From Lachnospiraceae bacterium (GTDB taxonomy: Bacteria > Bacillota > Clostridia > Lachnospirales > Lachnospiraceae): a stretch of 64,000 nucleotides of DNA. The notes beneath the pieces were generated by a model, which worked only from the letters and a program-made list of their open reading frames with translations, made no database searches and had not been told where the DNA came from. This document shows positions 63,489-64,000 of the stretch, one piece after another. Within the stretch, counting starts at the first letter, position 1; each line of letters opens with the position of its first letter. Made by a program: the position numbers and the translations under genes. Location: positions 1-64,000 of the forward strand of contig JAAWAV010000036.1 in NCBI GenBank assembly GCA_022792335.1. Direction: 5' to 3'.

Positions 63489-64000
63489 TTACTGATTCCA
63501 GGGCGTAGTCCAAACAAGATCGGTATCTTCCACGATGCCTTTTCCGCCGTCCACAGAAACTACTGCTCCCGTCATATAGCTGAACCGTTCACTGGCCATG
63601 CAGACAATTACATCGCCGATTTCTTCCGGTTTGCCGGCCCGGCGCATGGGAATTAACGCCATCGTATATTCTCCATTGTCATAAATCGCCTTTTGGGAGA
63701 GAACCGTATCGATGACTCCCGGAGCAACTGCATTCACCCGGATTCCATAAGGAGCCAGTTCTGCCGCTGCTCCCACGGTGAGCAGATTGACTCCGGCTTT
63801 TGCCGCGCCATAAGTGATCCGGTAATCCACCGGCTGTTTGGAGGACAAAGAGGAAATGCTGATAATCGCTCCGCCTTTCTGAGGAACCATGTATTTTGCC
63901 GCCGCCTTGATGCCAAAGAAACAGCTTGTCAGATTCAGATCGATGATCTCCCGGAACGTTTCCTCCGGCAGTGTATGCAAAGGGCCGTGTTTGTTTCCCC
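63489..64000 (-). CDS. Short-chain dehydrogenase/reductase, N-terminus cut by window edge
   Basis: The last ~170 residues of a classical SDR. Catalytic residues are visible: Ser in 'GAIISISSLSS', Tyr and Lys in 'YRITYGAAKAGVNLL', and the nucleotide loop 'RVNAVAPGVIDT'. 'FSYMTGAVVSVDGGKG' is the typical C-terminal motif. The frame stays open through the end of the window ('GNKHGPLHTLPEETFREIID'), so the glycine-rich NAD(P) motif lies outside. Substrate unknown. Confidence 0.92.
   Translation of the reverse strand, partial: GNKHGPLHTLPEETFREIIDLNLTSCFFGIKAAAKYMVPQKGGAIISISSLSSKQPVDYRITYGAAKAGVNLLTVGAAAELAPYGIRVNAVAPGVIDTVLSQKAIYDNGEYTMALIPMRRAGKPEEIGDVIVCMASERFSYMTGAVVSVDGGKGIVEDTDLVWTTPWNQ

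Overview
The window looks like a chromosomal segment of a gut-type Clostridia bacterium, most likely Lachnospiraceae. This is inferred from gene content and gene order; no marker RNA gene is present. Supporting signs are the uvrC-hprK-murB-whiA-Crh/HPr-dnaE-pfkA block, HemZ, DUF1846 and CmpB-type proteins, strong AGGAGG ribosome sites, Gram-positive lipoprotein signals and roughly balanced base composition. Almost every gene is on the minus strand. The plus-strand exceptions are the YyaL-type protein, the maltose acetyltransferase-like gene, pyrG and a Gfo/Idh oxidoreductase. I found no rRNA, tRNA, insertion sequence, prophage or CRISPR array.

Left part (1-17.5 kb, accessory metabolism). A truncated cupin/phosphomannose-isomerase-like gene and a LacI-type regulator lie beside a ten-gene minus-strand operon. 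The operon runs from a LivJ-like lipoprotein through LivH, LivM, LivG and LivF to an FGGY sugar kinase, an ASRT-like small protein, an L-rhamnose isomerase, an aldo/keto reductase and an ATC-hydrolase-like protein. A branched-chain-amino-acid-type transporter thus appears wired to deoxy-sugar catabolism. Its promoter is flanked by two similar CG-centred operator-like palindromes 161 bp apart. Upstream lie a solute-binding lipoprotein fused to a 5'-nucleotidase C-terminal-like domain, a hybrid histidine kinase and a MATE exporter.

17.7-26.6 kb holds a second catabolic operon. It contains a TRAP transporter (DctP, DctQ, DctM), three tandem COG2055 dehydrogenases (one closely YiaK-like), an iron alcohol dehydrogenase and an RraA-fold aldolase. 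It ends at a clear hairpin terminator and has a possible nine-residue leader peptide in front. The likely substrates are sugar-derived hydroxy- or keto-acids.

26.5-56.5 kb is mostly housekeeping: YyaL-like, glyA, aspS, hisS, an MBL hydrolase, hemZ, nicotinamidase, a second MBL hydrolase, relA, pfkA, dnaE, a Crh-like HPr lacking the catalytic His, whiA, murB, hprK, uvrC, a sugar acetyltransferase, ftsH, pyrG, DUF1846 and a CmpB-like membrane protein. A tandem array of a 17-nt unit lies just upstream of aspS.

56.5-64 kb holds a five-gene peptide/nickel-type ABC importer, a Gfo/Idh oxidoreductase and a truncated SDR gene. The oxidoreductase is flanked by two related foldback repeats. Their arms differ in sequence but keep complementarity, the best candidate here for an undescribed structured element. 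Minus-strand gene starts were adjusted where a ribosome site clearly favours an internal, TTG or GTG start.
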